DNA of 64,000 nt from Opeltia flavorubescens (taxonomy: Eukaryota > Ascomycota > Lecanoromycetes > Teloschistales > Teloschistaceae): positions 1,302,001 to 1,366,000 of the forward strand of contig KE546967.1 in assembly GCA_000442125.1 (NCBI GenBank), read 5' to 3'. The notes under the pieces are model-generated. The model had not been told where the DNA came from. It made no database searches and saw nothing but the letters and a program-made list of their open reading frames with translations. Both the position numbers and the translations under genes were made by a program. This document shows positions 1 to 9,225 of this stretch, piece by piece; the stretch's first letter is position 1, and every line of letters begins with the position of its first letter.

Positions 1-1362
1 CAGCGCTTTCATGCTGCCCCGATCCACCGTCACAAATCCACGGTTTGTCGCTGGCTCTGGACGCCTTGCGTAGATGGAGCATTCATCGCTTCACAGAGCG
101 AACAACGAACACTCGTCTCTCGGGTCGGAGAATATCAATATGAGCCAGTAAGAACTGACACCGAACATCTACGACCAGGCAAAGCAACAACATTCGAAAC
201 AGTCTCGAAGTACCTGCCGTTCCTAATTCTGGGAGCGTGCAGATTCTGAGTGCGGAATCTGAAACGGCAACTAGATAGCATTGACAAACTTCACGAAAGT
301 GACAAATATGAGGATATGGTGTCTACACGGGCCTTGCACCGACGGTACACAATCGTTGTGTCCGTTACAGATCAGGTACAACATGTGGTTAGCATGATCT
401 GGCGAGGCCTTGGGTCCAGAAACGGTCCCAAGGCCCGGAATCGGTCATGCGTGCAGCGTTGTCAAGGCCACGCTGTTGCCGGTAATTGAGAAACTTCACA
501 TGAACCATGGTCGACCAGAATAGATTGGAGCCGTTCAAGAAGACTGATCGGTGTGCTTGCATCTGTCAGTAGCTTCTCCGGAACCCGAGCCAGAAGACTC
601 CAGGGCGTTGGGATTTGCTCTTCTGGCCCATGAGAAGCTATCGATATGCTGCTGCAGGCACTTGGACACACATATCGCCGGCGGGCCGGAAGAGGTTTTT
701 TTTTCGTGTTGCGACGAAGCGTGGAGGCTTGGAAGCGGTGGGCTTGCAGTGGAATTGGTTCCCCACACACCATTTCATGTACCCCTTGTGGGCTTGATCC
801 TGGCATGCTTAGTCTGTCGACTAACGGCGTTGAAGCGACAGGATGGCGTTTTTGTGGCTTGCTGCTTGCTTCACCATCGCTCGTGCTTGTCCTCTTAACG
901 TTAGATAGACCACCCTCAGTCGGTAGATTGACGTCTTAACACACCCACCCTAGCCAGCCTAGTGGGCAGCGAGGGCGCAACATGGCAAGCCATTGACAAG
1001 GTGGACGATTACCCCCCTGTCCAGCGCTCCTCATCTCCCAGCATCCATTCGAGGTTATCTATTCACCGAATCCCCCTTCGTTTCTTGTTGATCTACTTTA
1101 TTTCGTCGATCAGTTTTTGTACATTGATACCTATTGTCAATTCTTCGATACATCTGAAAGGATTTACTCTCGTCAATGAGCCAAGAAAGAGCATTGATAC
1201 ATTACTACAAACTTTGTTGAAACAAGTTTGTACATATTGCCTAAATCGGATCCACCATAAACCCCACTGGATCGTCGACTTCAGTAACGCTTGGACTGTA
1301 AATCACCCGATACACAAGCATATCAGATCTTCAACCGTTCCTGAATATCTTCACCGTCCACT
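1..1362. other. Upstream region of the FlbC-like gene, no supported gene
   Basis: Only short overlapping open frames on both strands, none with a recognisable domain or convincing splice pattern. The right part, from about 950, is pyrimidine-rich and probably holds the promoter and a long 5' leader of the gene that starts at 1363, as is common for fungal developmental regulators. This is inference from position and composition. Confidence 0.4.
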
Positions 1363-2537
1363 ATGACTTTGGCAATGGATCCTCAGCAACGCCAATTGGG
1401 CGCCATTGGCTTCGACCACATGTCATATCCTCCACCGCAACCGCAATTCAGTAACCCTTGGGCTTCGACTACCTCGGCGTCGCCATCTTCACACATGTAT
1501 GCGACACCTTTAGCAAATAACAACATCGGCTTTGACGCGATTGCAAAACAGCAAGCGGCGCGAAGCAACGGAGTGTCCATGTCATACACCTCAGCACCCG
1601 TCAGCGCCCCATCATTGACATCCAGCAATGGCTATCCCAATGCTCCTTACGATCAGCAGTCACACATGCTGGGCTTGTCCCAGGAGCTCTTGAACTCCTC
1701 GCGATCTGGTTACGAGCAAGGTTATACCGGTACTTCTTCAGCAGCCGTCGCCCCCTACGCTCCTACATCGACATCGTACGTGGGTTCTTACGGTAACTTG
1801 CCACAACATACGTCAGATAGCGACAGGCGACAGTACGTGATGCATCATATATGACCGTGGGATGTGTAAGCTAACAGGCTTCCAGAAGTTCAGCATCTGA
1901 TACGCAATCACACAGCTCCTATGGCGAGGCACTTGACGCGGGCAGAGGTATGGTGGCCATGAGTCAGGACTTGACCACACCTCGAAATATATATGGCCCG
2001 CGCAGTGATCGAGCTTCGTCGGCTGAATCCTATGGCTTTCCTTCTACGCACTCAACGCACTCATCCATCTCGTCTGCCAGCACATACCCATATTATGGAT
2101 CGATGGACTCGTCGGTTTCAGAATATAGTTCACAATCCGACATTGAGTCTGTCAGTTCGAGGACGCTACCGCGCCCAAGTGGATTGATCAGCGCCAACTT
2201 GCCGCCAGCACCCCAATCAATGATGGGTCAATTCAATTCCAAGCTCTCATCCAGTACACAGAAGAAACATAAATGCAAAGTCTGCGACAAACGTTTCACT
2301 CGACCTAGCTCTTTGCAAACACACATGTACAGCCATACTGGCGAGAAACGTAAGCTTCGCCGTTCCAATGACACATATTCTTTGCTAATCCTCTATGCAG
2401 CTTATGCCTGTGAAGTTCCTGGCTGCGGTCGACACTTCTCCGTTGTTTCGAATCTCCGTCGCCATCGTAAAGTCCACAAGGGCGAGCGAGTATCAGATCA
2501 CGGCTCACCGGAGGGGTCATGGACCAAAGGCGACTGA
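1363..2537 (+). CDS. flbC: C2H2 zinc-finger transcription factor, FlbC-like
   Basis: Three exons: 1363-1832, 1886-2349, 2401-2537; 356 residues. The N-terminal three quarters are low-complexity, rich in S, T, Y, P, Q and N, as in fungal activation regions. The C-terminus carries two C2H2 fingers. The first runs from KCKVCDKRF to HMYSH (C-x2-C-x12-H-x3-H). The second, after the linker TGEKPYAC, is C-x4-C-x12-H-x3-H and ends HRKVH. The second intron lies inside the TGEK/P linker and splicing restores it exactly, which supports the model. Length and the finger pair match the conidiation regulator FlbC of Aspergillus as I remember it; the family link is from memory. The protein should be a nuclear DNA-binding regulator. 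A second ATG at 1375 is an alternative start. Another two-finger fungal factor cannot be excluded. Confidence 0.8.
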
Positions 2538-3121
2538 GTTCCATACTCATACCATCTGCATTTCATCTGGAAATATACGATTACATCCAGCTCGCTCTGC
2601 GACAACATCATCTCAGAATTCTCAGCGACTTATACCATTGTACATGCATTTGTCGATTGCGATATCAATGTACGATTACATAGAGTTGCATATCTGTTTT
2701 ACCGTCGTTACTACATACATCTCGCGTTCATGCGGCATATGGGCATCACATTAGCGTTGGCGTTTACACCATGGGCTTGGGGGTGGTGGTCAAATTGTAC
2801 GATAGGAGGCTTCGACATTCGATACCCACTTTCGCTAAAAGACGGCGATTGATTAATGGCTTTGGCAAACACATTGGAGAACATATACATTGAGGATATA
2901 CATAACCGCAATCCAGCTGGCTTACCTCGAAATACAATAAGTACAAGACATTCAATTGATATTGTTATTCTCAAAATACTACCGCAACCATTGGAAATCT
3001 CAAATTTGTATCACTTGTCTCTGTCGGTCGCTCCAATAATCGTAAGGGATAACTTCACCAACCCGTACCCAAACATAAAGCCTTTTGCTGCATCCGAACC
3101 AAAAGCACGAGTCCAGCGCGT

Positions 3122-3354
3122 CACGCGGAGTAAACAATTCTTTGGACACCAAAACTTTCCAGGGTGCTATTTTCCACAACAGAACCCACAACTCATGAGC
3201 TGAAGCCTTGGAAGTAGTTTATAATTATTCCCAGGATCAGTGCGATACAAAGATAAAACTTCTTGAAGTATATTTCGGCAAGTCTATAATTAAAAGATAA
3301 CCTTGTGGTGGTGCGCAATAGTTTTGGTGTCCAAACATTTTTTTACTCCGCGTG
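3122..3354. repeat. Imperfect inverted repeat, about 35-base arms
   Basis: The arm at 3122-3156 is the reverse complement of 3320-3354 with 3 mismatches in 35. Both contain GGACACCAAAAC on one strand and ACTCCGCGTG on the other. Similarity may continue weakly outward with a one-base gap (CGCGTCACGCGG against CGCGCACGCGG). Spacing between arms is 163 bases, with no open frame in between. This would fit a small non-autonomous DNA transposon of about 240-250 bases, or two decayed copies of one element facing each other. The minus strand across the left arm reads as a short peptide (frame 3000-3191), so a transposase relic is possible. No target-site duplication was confirmed. Confidence 0.55.
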
Positions 3355-4135
3355 CGCGTGCAACCCATCCCAATAAACTTCCTTCCCAAATGGGTAACAC
3401 ACACGTTTCATGAACCGAGCCCGATGACATCAGTGGCTGTTACGGCATGACGGCAAGCACAGCTTCCCGCCAAACCTTCTTTCCTTTTCCACCACACCCC
3501 AGACGCCGAGGACTTTCGAATCCTGGTTCGTGGCGCTTTTTGGCTGGCTGGTTGGATCTGCTTTGGGCCTAGGACTGTTCTGCGAAAAAGGAGGAGTGTT
3601 GTGATTTGGTTTTCGCGCTGTGGGCGTATGGTTCGGTACCGAAGGATGCATGGGGGATCATGTGCGTTTTAGGCGCTGGGATTTCCATCGTTTCTTTCGA
3701 GTGAAGTAGACGACGTCGTATGATCAAGGTTAACTGAAGATTTCTGGTTCTTGTTCATTAGGTGCGATACAGAAAACAATGTATGCCGAAACATTATGTA
3801 TAAATGTAATCTGGGTACTGGTGGTCGGTATAATGAAATCCTCCGTCCTCTGCAATCCTGATTAGTCAGTTCTGAGATTTTAATTGAATCGTTTTAAAAC
3901 GAGCTGGCATCTTGTTGACGCTTTCCATCGCCGACTGGTTATGTTTTTGATGCCCATGTTCTCCGAAGCGGTCTCGCGTCTGGTGGAGAGCGGTCAGGTA
4001 TTGGTTACATCGTAGTAGGGCGTTGGTGAAAATGCTCATCAAAGCCAGAGCTGTATTGGGCTCCTATTTAATGTGATGGCGGTTTTTGTGTATAAGCGGT
4101 GAGGTAAGGAAGATAGGTAAGTGCAATTCATAAAA

Positions 4136-4327
4136 TTATCTGGATCCATTATCTGTCGGCGAACACTCCAATATATAATTCTCTCCGTCGGCTTCCAGGT
4201 ATGCTTCCGCAGCCGCGAAATACGTCTCATCAAGTAATGAAATATACTCGTCCCAATATCCGCTTAGACTCAATACATCCATCCTATCTATGTCGAAATA
4301 TTGATGAATTGCCTCCATAGCAACCAC
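4136..4327 (-). CDS. Doubtful small ORF, 63 aa
   Basis: A short acidic open frame begins ATG at 4327 and stops near 4136. It encodes a peptide rich in D, E, Y and L, with alternating hydrophobic positions that could form helices. I recognise no family. It has no visible intron or promoter support. It is listed because its composition is more protein-like than that of neighbouring chance frames. It could be spurious. Confidence 0.2.
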   Translation of the reverse strand: MVAMEAIHQYFDIDRMDVLSLSGYWDEYISLLDETYFAAAEAYLEADGENYILECSPTDNGSR

Positions 4328-4495
4328 TTCTGACTAGATAGCTTGAGAGAAGAACTATAACTTCGGATTGGTCGAGGGATGTCTTTGGCTGCCTACGCAA
4401 ACCAATATCAACATCCGAGTGAATGAGGAAATACGCAAAATACACAATGCAATGTTTACCCCAAACAACCTACTAGCTAGAGACACAAATACAAC

Positions 4496-4540
4496 CTTCC
4501 TTTCCCTTTCTCTTCCTCTTCTTCTTTCTTCTTTTTTTCT
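4496..4540 (+). promoter_or_regulatory. Pyrimidine-rich tract upstream of 4690 gene
   Basis: About 45 bases almost entirely C and T. CT-rich tracts just upstream of the transcription start are a common feature of filamentous-fungus promoters; assignment to the gene starting at 4690 is by position. Confidence 0.5.
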
Positions 4541-4689
4541 CGCCGATGCGCAAGAGACTCCACTGCTACCATAGTTCTGTCAAAGCCATCAGCCTTCGAT
4601 TATCATCGAGCTTTCCACATTCACACACACACATACGCTCTATCCTCCTCTTAGACTTTTTTCCACTGAGCTTACGCTTTCTGGGCGAA

Positions 4690-5118
4690 ATGTCTTCTAT
4701 CCTCTCCACCGTCGTCAGCACCCTCAAGGGGCTTGCACTGATAGCCGTGTGCAACTTCGTTGGAGTTCGTATCATTACGTCCTTCCGCAAGCCAGGCGCA
4801 GTAGCTTCTTCCACTCCCCCTCTTTCACTTCCCCCATCCGCTCTTATGATCCGAGGTCAAGCCCGCAACAAACCTCTTCGCGAGAAAAGGCGCGTTCGTT
4901 TCGACCTGGTGAAGAACACTATGCACAGGTATTCCCCAGTCCCTTGCAAGTTCAATGGGGTGACATGGGCGAAGAACAAGACCTGGCTTGTATACCACCA
5001 CGAGGGAGATCCGGCAGGGTATGATACCTTGCATGTGCAGAAGACCAAGTTCATCCGCGACTGGCCTTCGGATGTCGAGATCCTTGATGATGAAGGTGAC
5101 TTCCCCATGAGCGATTGA
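4690..5118 (+). CDS. Small membrane-anchored protein with RVRF motif, unknown function
   Basis: Single exon, 142 residues from the ATG at 4690. The frame is open further upstream, but that part looks like leader, and the ATG at 4690 directly precedes a hydrophobic segment. Residues 5-27 are apolar (VVSTLKGLALIAVCNFVGV) and could be a signal anchor. A P/S-rich linker follows, then a basic stretch with RRVRF near residue 75, then YSPVP and a tryptophan/tyrosine-rich globular part ending in an acidic tail (EILDDEGDF). RVxF is the classic docking motif for protein phosphatase 1, but a single short match is weak evidence. A similar basic-x-x-F then PVP arrangement occurs in the protein at 61610. 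I do not recognise the family. Confidence 0.6.
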   Translation: MSSILSTVVSTLKGLALIAVCNFVGVRIITSFRKPGAVASSTPPLSLPPSALMIRGQARNKPLREKRRVRFDLVKNTMHRYSPVPCKFNGVTWAKNKTWLVYHHEGDPAGYDTLHVQKTKFIRDWPSDVEILDDEGDFPMSD

Positions 5119-6161
5119 TGAGACCTTCTTTGCCATTTAAGTGTCAAGGATGCTCAGTTCTTAGCACCGCCCTTCTTCTTCCCTTATAACAGATGTGATG
5201 CCACCATCTTTTGGGGCGATGATCAAAATATAGAAGGTTATGGATCTATGTTCAAATTTTCCTTCAGCACATTGTATCGCACACTGTTCCATTACTTTCA
5301 GTCCAGAAAAGAGAAAAACACCAAAAAAAATTGAAAATCACAATGCTACAAAAAATTCGATTCACATTGTATATATTATTCTTATCATGGAAAGTCATGT
5401 TCTACGGAATGGTCCGTTATTTCTTTTGTTTGGGTATTGGAATTTGGGACACTGGTGTTAGATTTGTTTCTTTCAAGAGACTGCGAGATGTATTTAATTA
5501 TTTTCAGATAGAGATGTTTGAAGATACATGACAGCGAAGAGAAAAAGACTCGCATCCGGAGCGAGGGCAAGAGGTGGCATCTTCTCTTTTCTCGGCTGGA
5601 CCGGGGGGAAGGAGCCACCTACCTTAGCCACTTGGAGTGTGTCATGGTGTTGGGACTATGATACGGTGAAAGAGAGGACTCTTTGTCATGTACATTTATA
5701 GATAAAAAGGTTTCCCTAGTCTTCAAAACTGAAAGCCACTGTTTGCTAAGGCCTGACATAATAATGTCGTTCGGGTTCTAGGAAGCAAAAGCATAGGAAA
5801 AGATGCAGAACAATCAAGGGTTGAGATAGGTAGTAGCGCTTCTCCTTGTTTGTTTGTTGTATGGAGATCTCACCTCACCAACGAAGGGTATGACCAATGA
5901 CACGCGGCTCTCTCAAAAGCCAGCAAGCATACATCGAGATCTCAACCTTATTCTAGTTGAGTTGGCTTCTTGACTGCTGTCGTTTAAGGGTCGATATTCG
6001 CCTTTGTTGTTGTCATTCATGACGGGCCCCATGAAGCGGGTGTATAAAAGGAATACATGGCCTCTGCATTCTCTTTTCTACATCTCATTAGGAATTGTTT
6101 CCTACACCAAAAACTCCAAATCATCAAAGTGAACCAAACATATTGAACTAGTAAACCTACC
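5119..6161. other. Intergenic, AT-rich 3' flank and promoter of small paralog 1
   Basis: No gene seen. The left half (about 5230-5530) is AT-rich and probably includes the 3' UTR of the preceding gene. The right end has a TATAAAAG box 119 bases before the next ATG. Confidence 0.45.
6043..6050 (+). promoter_or_regulatory. TATA box of small paralog 1
   Basis: TATAAAAG, 119 bases upstream of the ATG at 6162. This is a clean match to the eukaryotic TATA consensus at a plausible distance. Confidence 0.55.
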
Positions 6162-6560
6162 ATGGCCGCTCCTGTCTCCAACCCCGACATTGCTAATGAA
6201 GCACCCCACCACCAAATCCAGTCTCCACAACCACAAGTCTACACCCTCTTCAAGACAATGCATCGCTCTTTCAACTGTGACAGAAACGGATGCCTCTGTA
6301 CTGACCTTCACGGGTGCTTTTCACGTCCCCAGGACGCAATCAATGCCGCCTGGAACCTGATCAACAGAAGTCGTCCAAAATCAGACTGGGCTATGCAGCC
6401 GACCCGAATCGATGTTGCGGGAAAAGAGTTGTATGTCGTGTCTGTGGGCGAGGGTGGACGCCTCTTGGTGGTTTATGTCGAGAAGAGGCCAGAGGTACGA
6501 CAGACGGGGTTTGGCCCAAGGTTGGATGAGCGAGGGAGGCGTGAAGCCGCGGAGAGATAG
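6162..6560 (+). CDS. Small paralog 1, uncharacterised
   Basis: Single exon, 132 residues, with CACC-like context before the ATG (CTACCATGG). No signal peptide or membrane segment. The core starts with a beta-like YTLFKTMH. It continues with G-C-F-S-x-P-Q-D-A-I-N-A-A-W (residues about 50-64), which I align with G-x-F-x-D-L-x-x-A-N-x-A-A in the next two genes. It ends with strand-like ELYVVSVG and LLVVYVEK. Cysteines cluster in the central loop (C-x4-C-x-C). The tail is basic (RLDERGRREAAER). It is the most diverged of three tandem genes on the same strand. Function unknown. Confidence 0.65.
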   Translation: MAAPVSNPDIANEAPHHQIQSPQPQVYTLFKTMHRSFNCDRNGCLCTDLHGCFSRPQDAINAAWNLINRSRPKSDWAMQPTRIDVAGKELYVVSVGEGGRLLVVYVEKRPEVRQTGFGPRLDERGRREAAER

Positions 6561-7147
6561 GTCCGACGTGGACTTTCTCTATTTTTGATAGATGCCAGCT
6601 GAGATTCCTGTTCATGGTAAAGGCCTGCATTGAAAGGAGGAAAAGGTCCAGCTGGGACAATACATGATCTATTTAGACTCACCTAAGGCTTGCTTTCAGG
6701 TCTGCCTGCATCACATATCATATTCATATTAGTGCACTACTCCATTCTTCCCACCTTTATCCTGCATCCTCTTTGTCTTTGATCTCCTTTTGTGAATCTC
6801 TATGTCGCGGTAAGCTACATAGTTAGTATCGTTTCCTTTGTATTTTGTGCGTTCGCGCCGCGAACTCATGTGTGTATCGGCAAAGAGCATAAAGTATAAG
6901 TTTGATGTCTCGTACTAATCTCAGTCAACCCTTTTCTGTTTTAGTGGGTGTTTGCTCACTTGCTTTAAACATGTACATTTATTCTTCTAATAGCATCGGC
7001 TTTATTGATGATCTATCGTATAAGGTCTTCTTCCGTCTCTTCATCCCTTCATCCCACATCCACATCGCGCCTACCACAATTCTAAACATCAGTACCAACT
7101 CTACACACTTCATCCACCTGGAAGATCTGACCTCCATACGATCAATT
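6561..7147. other. Spacer between small paralogs 1 and 2
   Basis: No separate gene seen. A frame opening at 6902 is continuous with the next gene, but its first 82 codons look like untranslated leader (AT-rich, F/I/S-rich, no domain). A TATA-like element (CGTATAAGG) lies near 7017. Confidence 0.4.
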
Positions 7148-7579
7148 ATGAGCGAAACTGTTACCACATATGCCGTCATCTTACATGTCATCAAAACCGA
7201 CATCGCCACCCACAGATCAAGCCGAGAAGGAGGATTTCTGGATTTAGAAAAAGCAAACAACGCTGCGCGCACCTTGGTATTGCGACAATCTGATCTTCTG
7301 CCAGAAGATTGGGATGAGTACAACGAAGATATAGATGATGAAGGTGAAATTACGATACATGGTGCAATCGACACAATGCAAATTGTCTGTTTTGTATGGA
7401 CTACAAAGAATCTTAAGTTGGCGGAGGAAATTGACCAGGTTAAGGATATGAAAACGCAGTTGCCTGTCATACCTCGGGAGACACGGAGTAACAAATGTGC
7501 GTCTCTGGCCAGGTTTTGTCTTTCGGCCATGGGTATCTATCTCGTGATCGTATTTGTACTCGCTTGTTTTCACGAGTAG
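7148..7579 (+). CDS. Small paralog 2, possible tail-anchored protein
   Basis: Single exon, 143 residues from the ATG at 7148 (MSETVTTYAVILHVIKTD). An in-frame ATG at 6902 would add 82 residues that do not look protein-like. The core has YAVILHVIKT, then GGFLDLEKANNAARTL, an acidic loop (EDWDEYNEDIDDEGE) and a strand TMQIVCFVW. The same order occurs in paralog 3: YRVHLHVINT, GHFSDLNQANSAAASL, then LSCFV. Unlike its neighbours it ends in an apolar segment (GIYLVIVFVLACF) followed by two residues, as in C-terminally anchored membrane proteins. A terminal intron changing this tail cannot be ruled out. Function unknown. Confidence 0.65.
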   Translation: MSETVTTYAVILHVIKTDIATHRSSREGGFLDLEKANNAARTLVLRQSDLLPEDWDEYNEDIDDEGEITIHGAIDTMQIVCFVWTTKNLKLAEEIDQVKDMKTQLPVIPRETRSNKCASLARFCLSAMGIYLVIVFVLACFHE

Positions 7580-8075
7580 TGCAGCCGGTTGGAATTAATA
7601 GAAATTCCCGGCATCGATTCTGGTCAGAACGTAGAGCTTGGGAGGGAATCTGTATACTTGAGTCCTGCGATGGATTAGACTGTCAGAACATACAAGCTGT
7701 TTTTTATTTTATTTAGATGACCAGATGACGAAGGTCTATGTCTGCTAGGCGAAAGCATGTTGGCAGTGATTTCCACTAGCCGCTTTATTCTGACTTGAGC
7801 CCTTTGACGTGTCTTCACAAGCTTGATGTCTGTACTATTCGTGCTGTCAGCTTTATTGTACATGAATGCCAGCTATTAGAGTCTACCTCTGATAGTTGTT
7901 CTAAATGTCTGCTTGCTTAATCGTGACGTATCAAGGTTATTACTTCATTACGTACGGTGTATGGGCCAGTGGATAATATATATAAGAGCACTCTCTCTTC
8001 ACGAGTATGCACTTCCACCAGCTTTCTCAAAACTCATAAGACTGCTACCCACTCCAAGCATCTGAATCTAAACCA
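7580..8075. other. Spacer between small paralogs 2 and 3
   Basis: No gene seen; contains the 3' flank of paralog 2 and a TATA box for paralog 3. Confidence 0.45.
7977..7986 (+). promoter_or_regulatory. TATA box of small paralog 3
   Basis: TATATATAAG about 90 bases before the ATG at 8076, followed by a CT-rich stretch (CTCTCTCTTC). Confidence 0.5.
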
Positions 8076-8591
8076 ATGGCATCCCGGAAATTATTCGACC
8101 CAACATCTTTTAAGGACGCCAGAACTGTGTTTGGGCAAGTGGCAACTCAAGCACCTTCTCCGCCGGAGGGACCTTGTGCCTCAAAGTTGCATAACGCTCA
8201 GCAGTCTGTCGATTCAAATAGCGAGAAGGATATCTATAGAGTGCACTTGCATGTTATAAACACTGGACAGAATTTCAGCGAATCTAGTATTGAAGGGCAC
8301 TTCTCAGATCTTAACCAAGCGAATTCTGCAGCAGCAAGTCTCGCAGAAAGCCGGTGGTTCCCTCACGAATGCCATGACATTTATGAGGTTTGGCATGGAA
8401 AAAAAGACGAAGTAAGGATCATTCAAGCCTCAACTGTTCACGACAAGCAACTTAGCTGCTTCGTGAGTGCATGTAAATTTGAAAATGACTCGGAAGATGA
8501 CGACAAGAAAGACGCCAAAGCTGGAGTCAACACGCAGGTAGAAGTAGATGATACGGATTGGAATGAAATACAGATGGACGAAGCAACTTAG
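8076..8591 (+). CDS. Small paralog 3, uncharacterised
   Basis: Single exon, 171 residues. The N-terminal 50 residues are polar and probably disordered. The shared core runs from about residue 53 (YRVHLHVINT) through GHFSDLNQANSAAASL to KQLSCFVSACKF near residue 130. The C-terminus is highly acidic (ENDSEDDDKKD and later D/E runs). There is no signal peptide or membrane segment. The core matches paralog 2 at many positions (LHVI-x-T, G-x-F-x-D-L, A-N-x-A-A, CFV), so the two arose by duplication. I do not recognise the domain. Confidence 0.65.
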   Translation: MASRKLFDPTSFKDARTVFGQVATQAPSPPEGPCASKLHNAQQSVDSNSEKDIYRVHLHVINTGQNFSESSIEGHFSDLNQANSAAASLAESRWFPHECHDIYEVWHGKKDEVRIIQASTVHDKQLSCFVSACKFENDSEDDDKKDAKAGVNTQVEVDDTDWNEIQMDEAT

Positions 8592-9225
8592 TGCTGTAGG
8601 GTGCGTATGCAGATTGCTGATATACTGATGGGGGTACATTAAGCGTACAACTCATTTGACTGCTGGAACACAATTGCTGGCTTGTTTGGTTCATTTGTTA
8701 GTCTAGTTTGAGACGAGAATAGGGATTGACTTGTTGGGCCGTCTTCATAGGACAAAATGTACGACTGAGCGTCTGGCTTGTTCCGCTGTAACCTTGAAGA
8801 TGCTGGCAGGCAACAACTATCAAGATGCTGCAGATGACTCTAGACTAAAATGATCTTAATTTTGGGATTTCATCTTGAGCTTGGTGTAAAGCATAAAGGG
8901 AGAGTCTTGAGGTTCGCATGTCGTTGAAATACGCAGTAGCCTTCTAGGCGGTCCAGGCACAATGAATGCAAGCTAACGCGCCACCAACAGCCTGAGCGCC
9001 CCTAATCAGTCCCTAGTCATTTCCGTCTTGGGAGGGCGCATATGCGGCTCTATTCATTTTGCATGGCGGCGCCAGGAGAACATCAAGGAAGCTTTCCTGC
9101 CTACGTCGCATCATGGATCTTTACCGCAAAGGTGGCGGTACAAGAAGCCAAAATGAATCGTGATTGCTCCTTAATTGTACTTTCGGTCCATACTGAAAGG
9201 TTCACACCATGACTCTAGTATTGAT
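8592..9225. other. Intergenic, promoter region of GT69 gene
   Basis: No gene seen. The end nearest 9226 should hold the promoter of the mannosyltransferase. The frame of that gene is also open from an ATG at 9175. Confidence 0.45.

Larger units (their letters stand above)
2538..4689. other. Intergenic, 2.1 kb, with inverted repeat and CT tract
   Basis: No convincing gene. It holds an imperfect inverted repeat (3122-3354), a short minus-strand frame of doubtful status (4136-4327) and a pyrimidine tract (4496-4540) just upstream of the next gene. The left part is probably the 3' UTR of the zinc-finger gene. Confidence 0.5.

Noticed and set aside
1-12. Minus-strand ATG AAA GCG CTG at the left edge as a gene start
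   Set aside because: Only four codons are visible; no promoter or motif supports it.
3500-3545. Possible tRNA (TTTCGAATCC near 3514 followed by a T run)
   Set aside because: No matching acceptor or T-arm stems and no A box at the right distance.
3430-3651. 73-codon minus-strand frame rich in P, N, S
   Set aside because: Low-complexity chance frame with no domain and no splice or promoter support.
6902-7147. 82-residue N-terminal extension of small paralog 2
   Set aside because: Composition looks like AT-rich leader; the conserved core starts right after the ATG at 7148.
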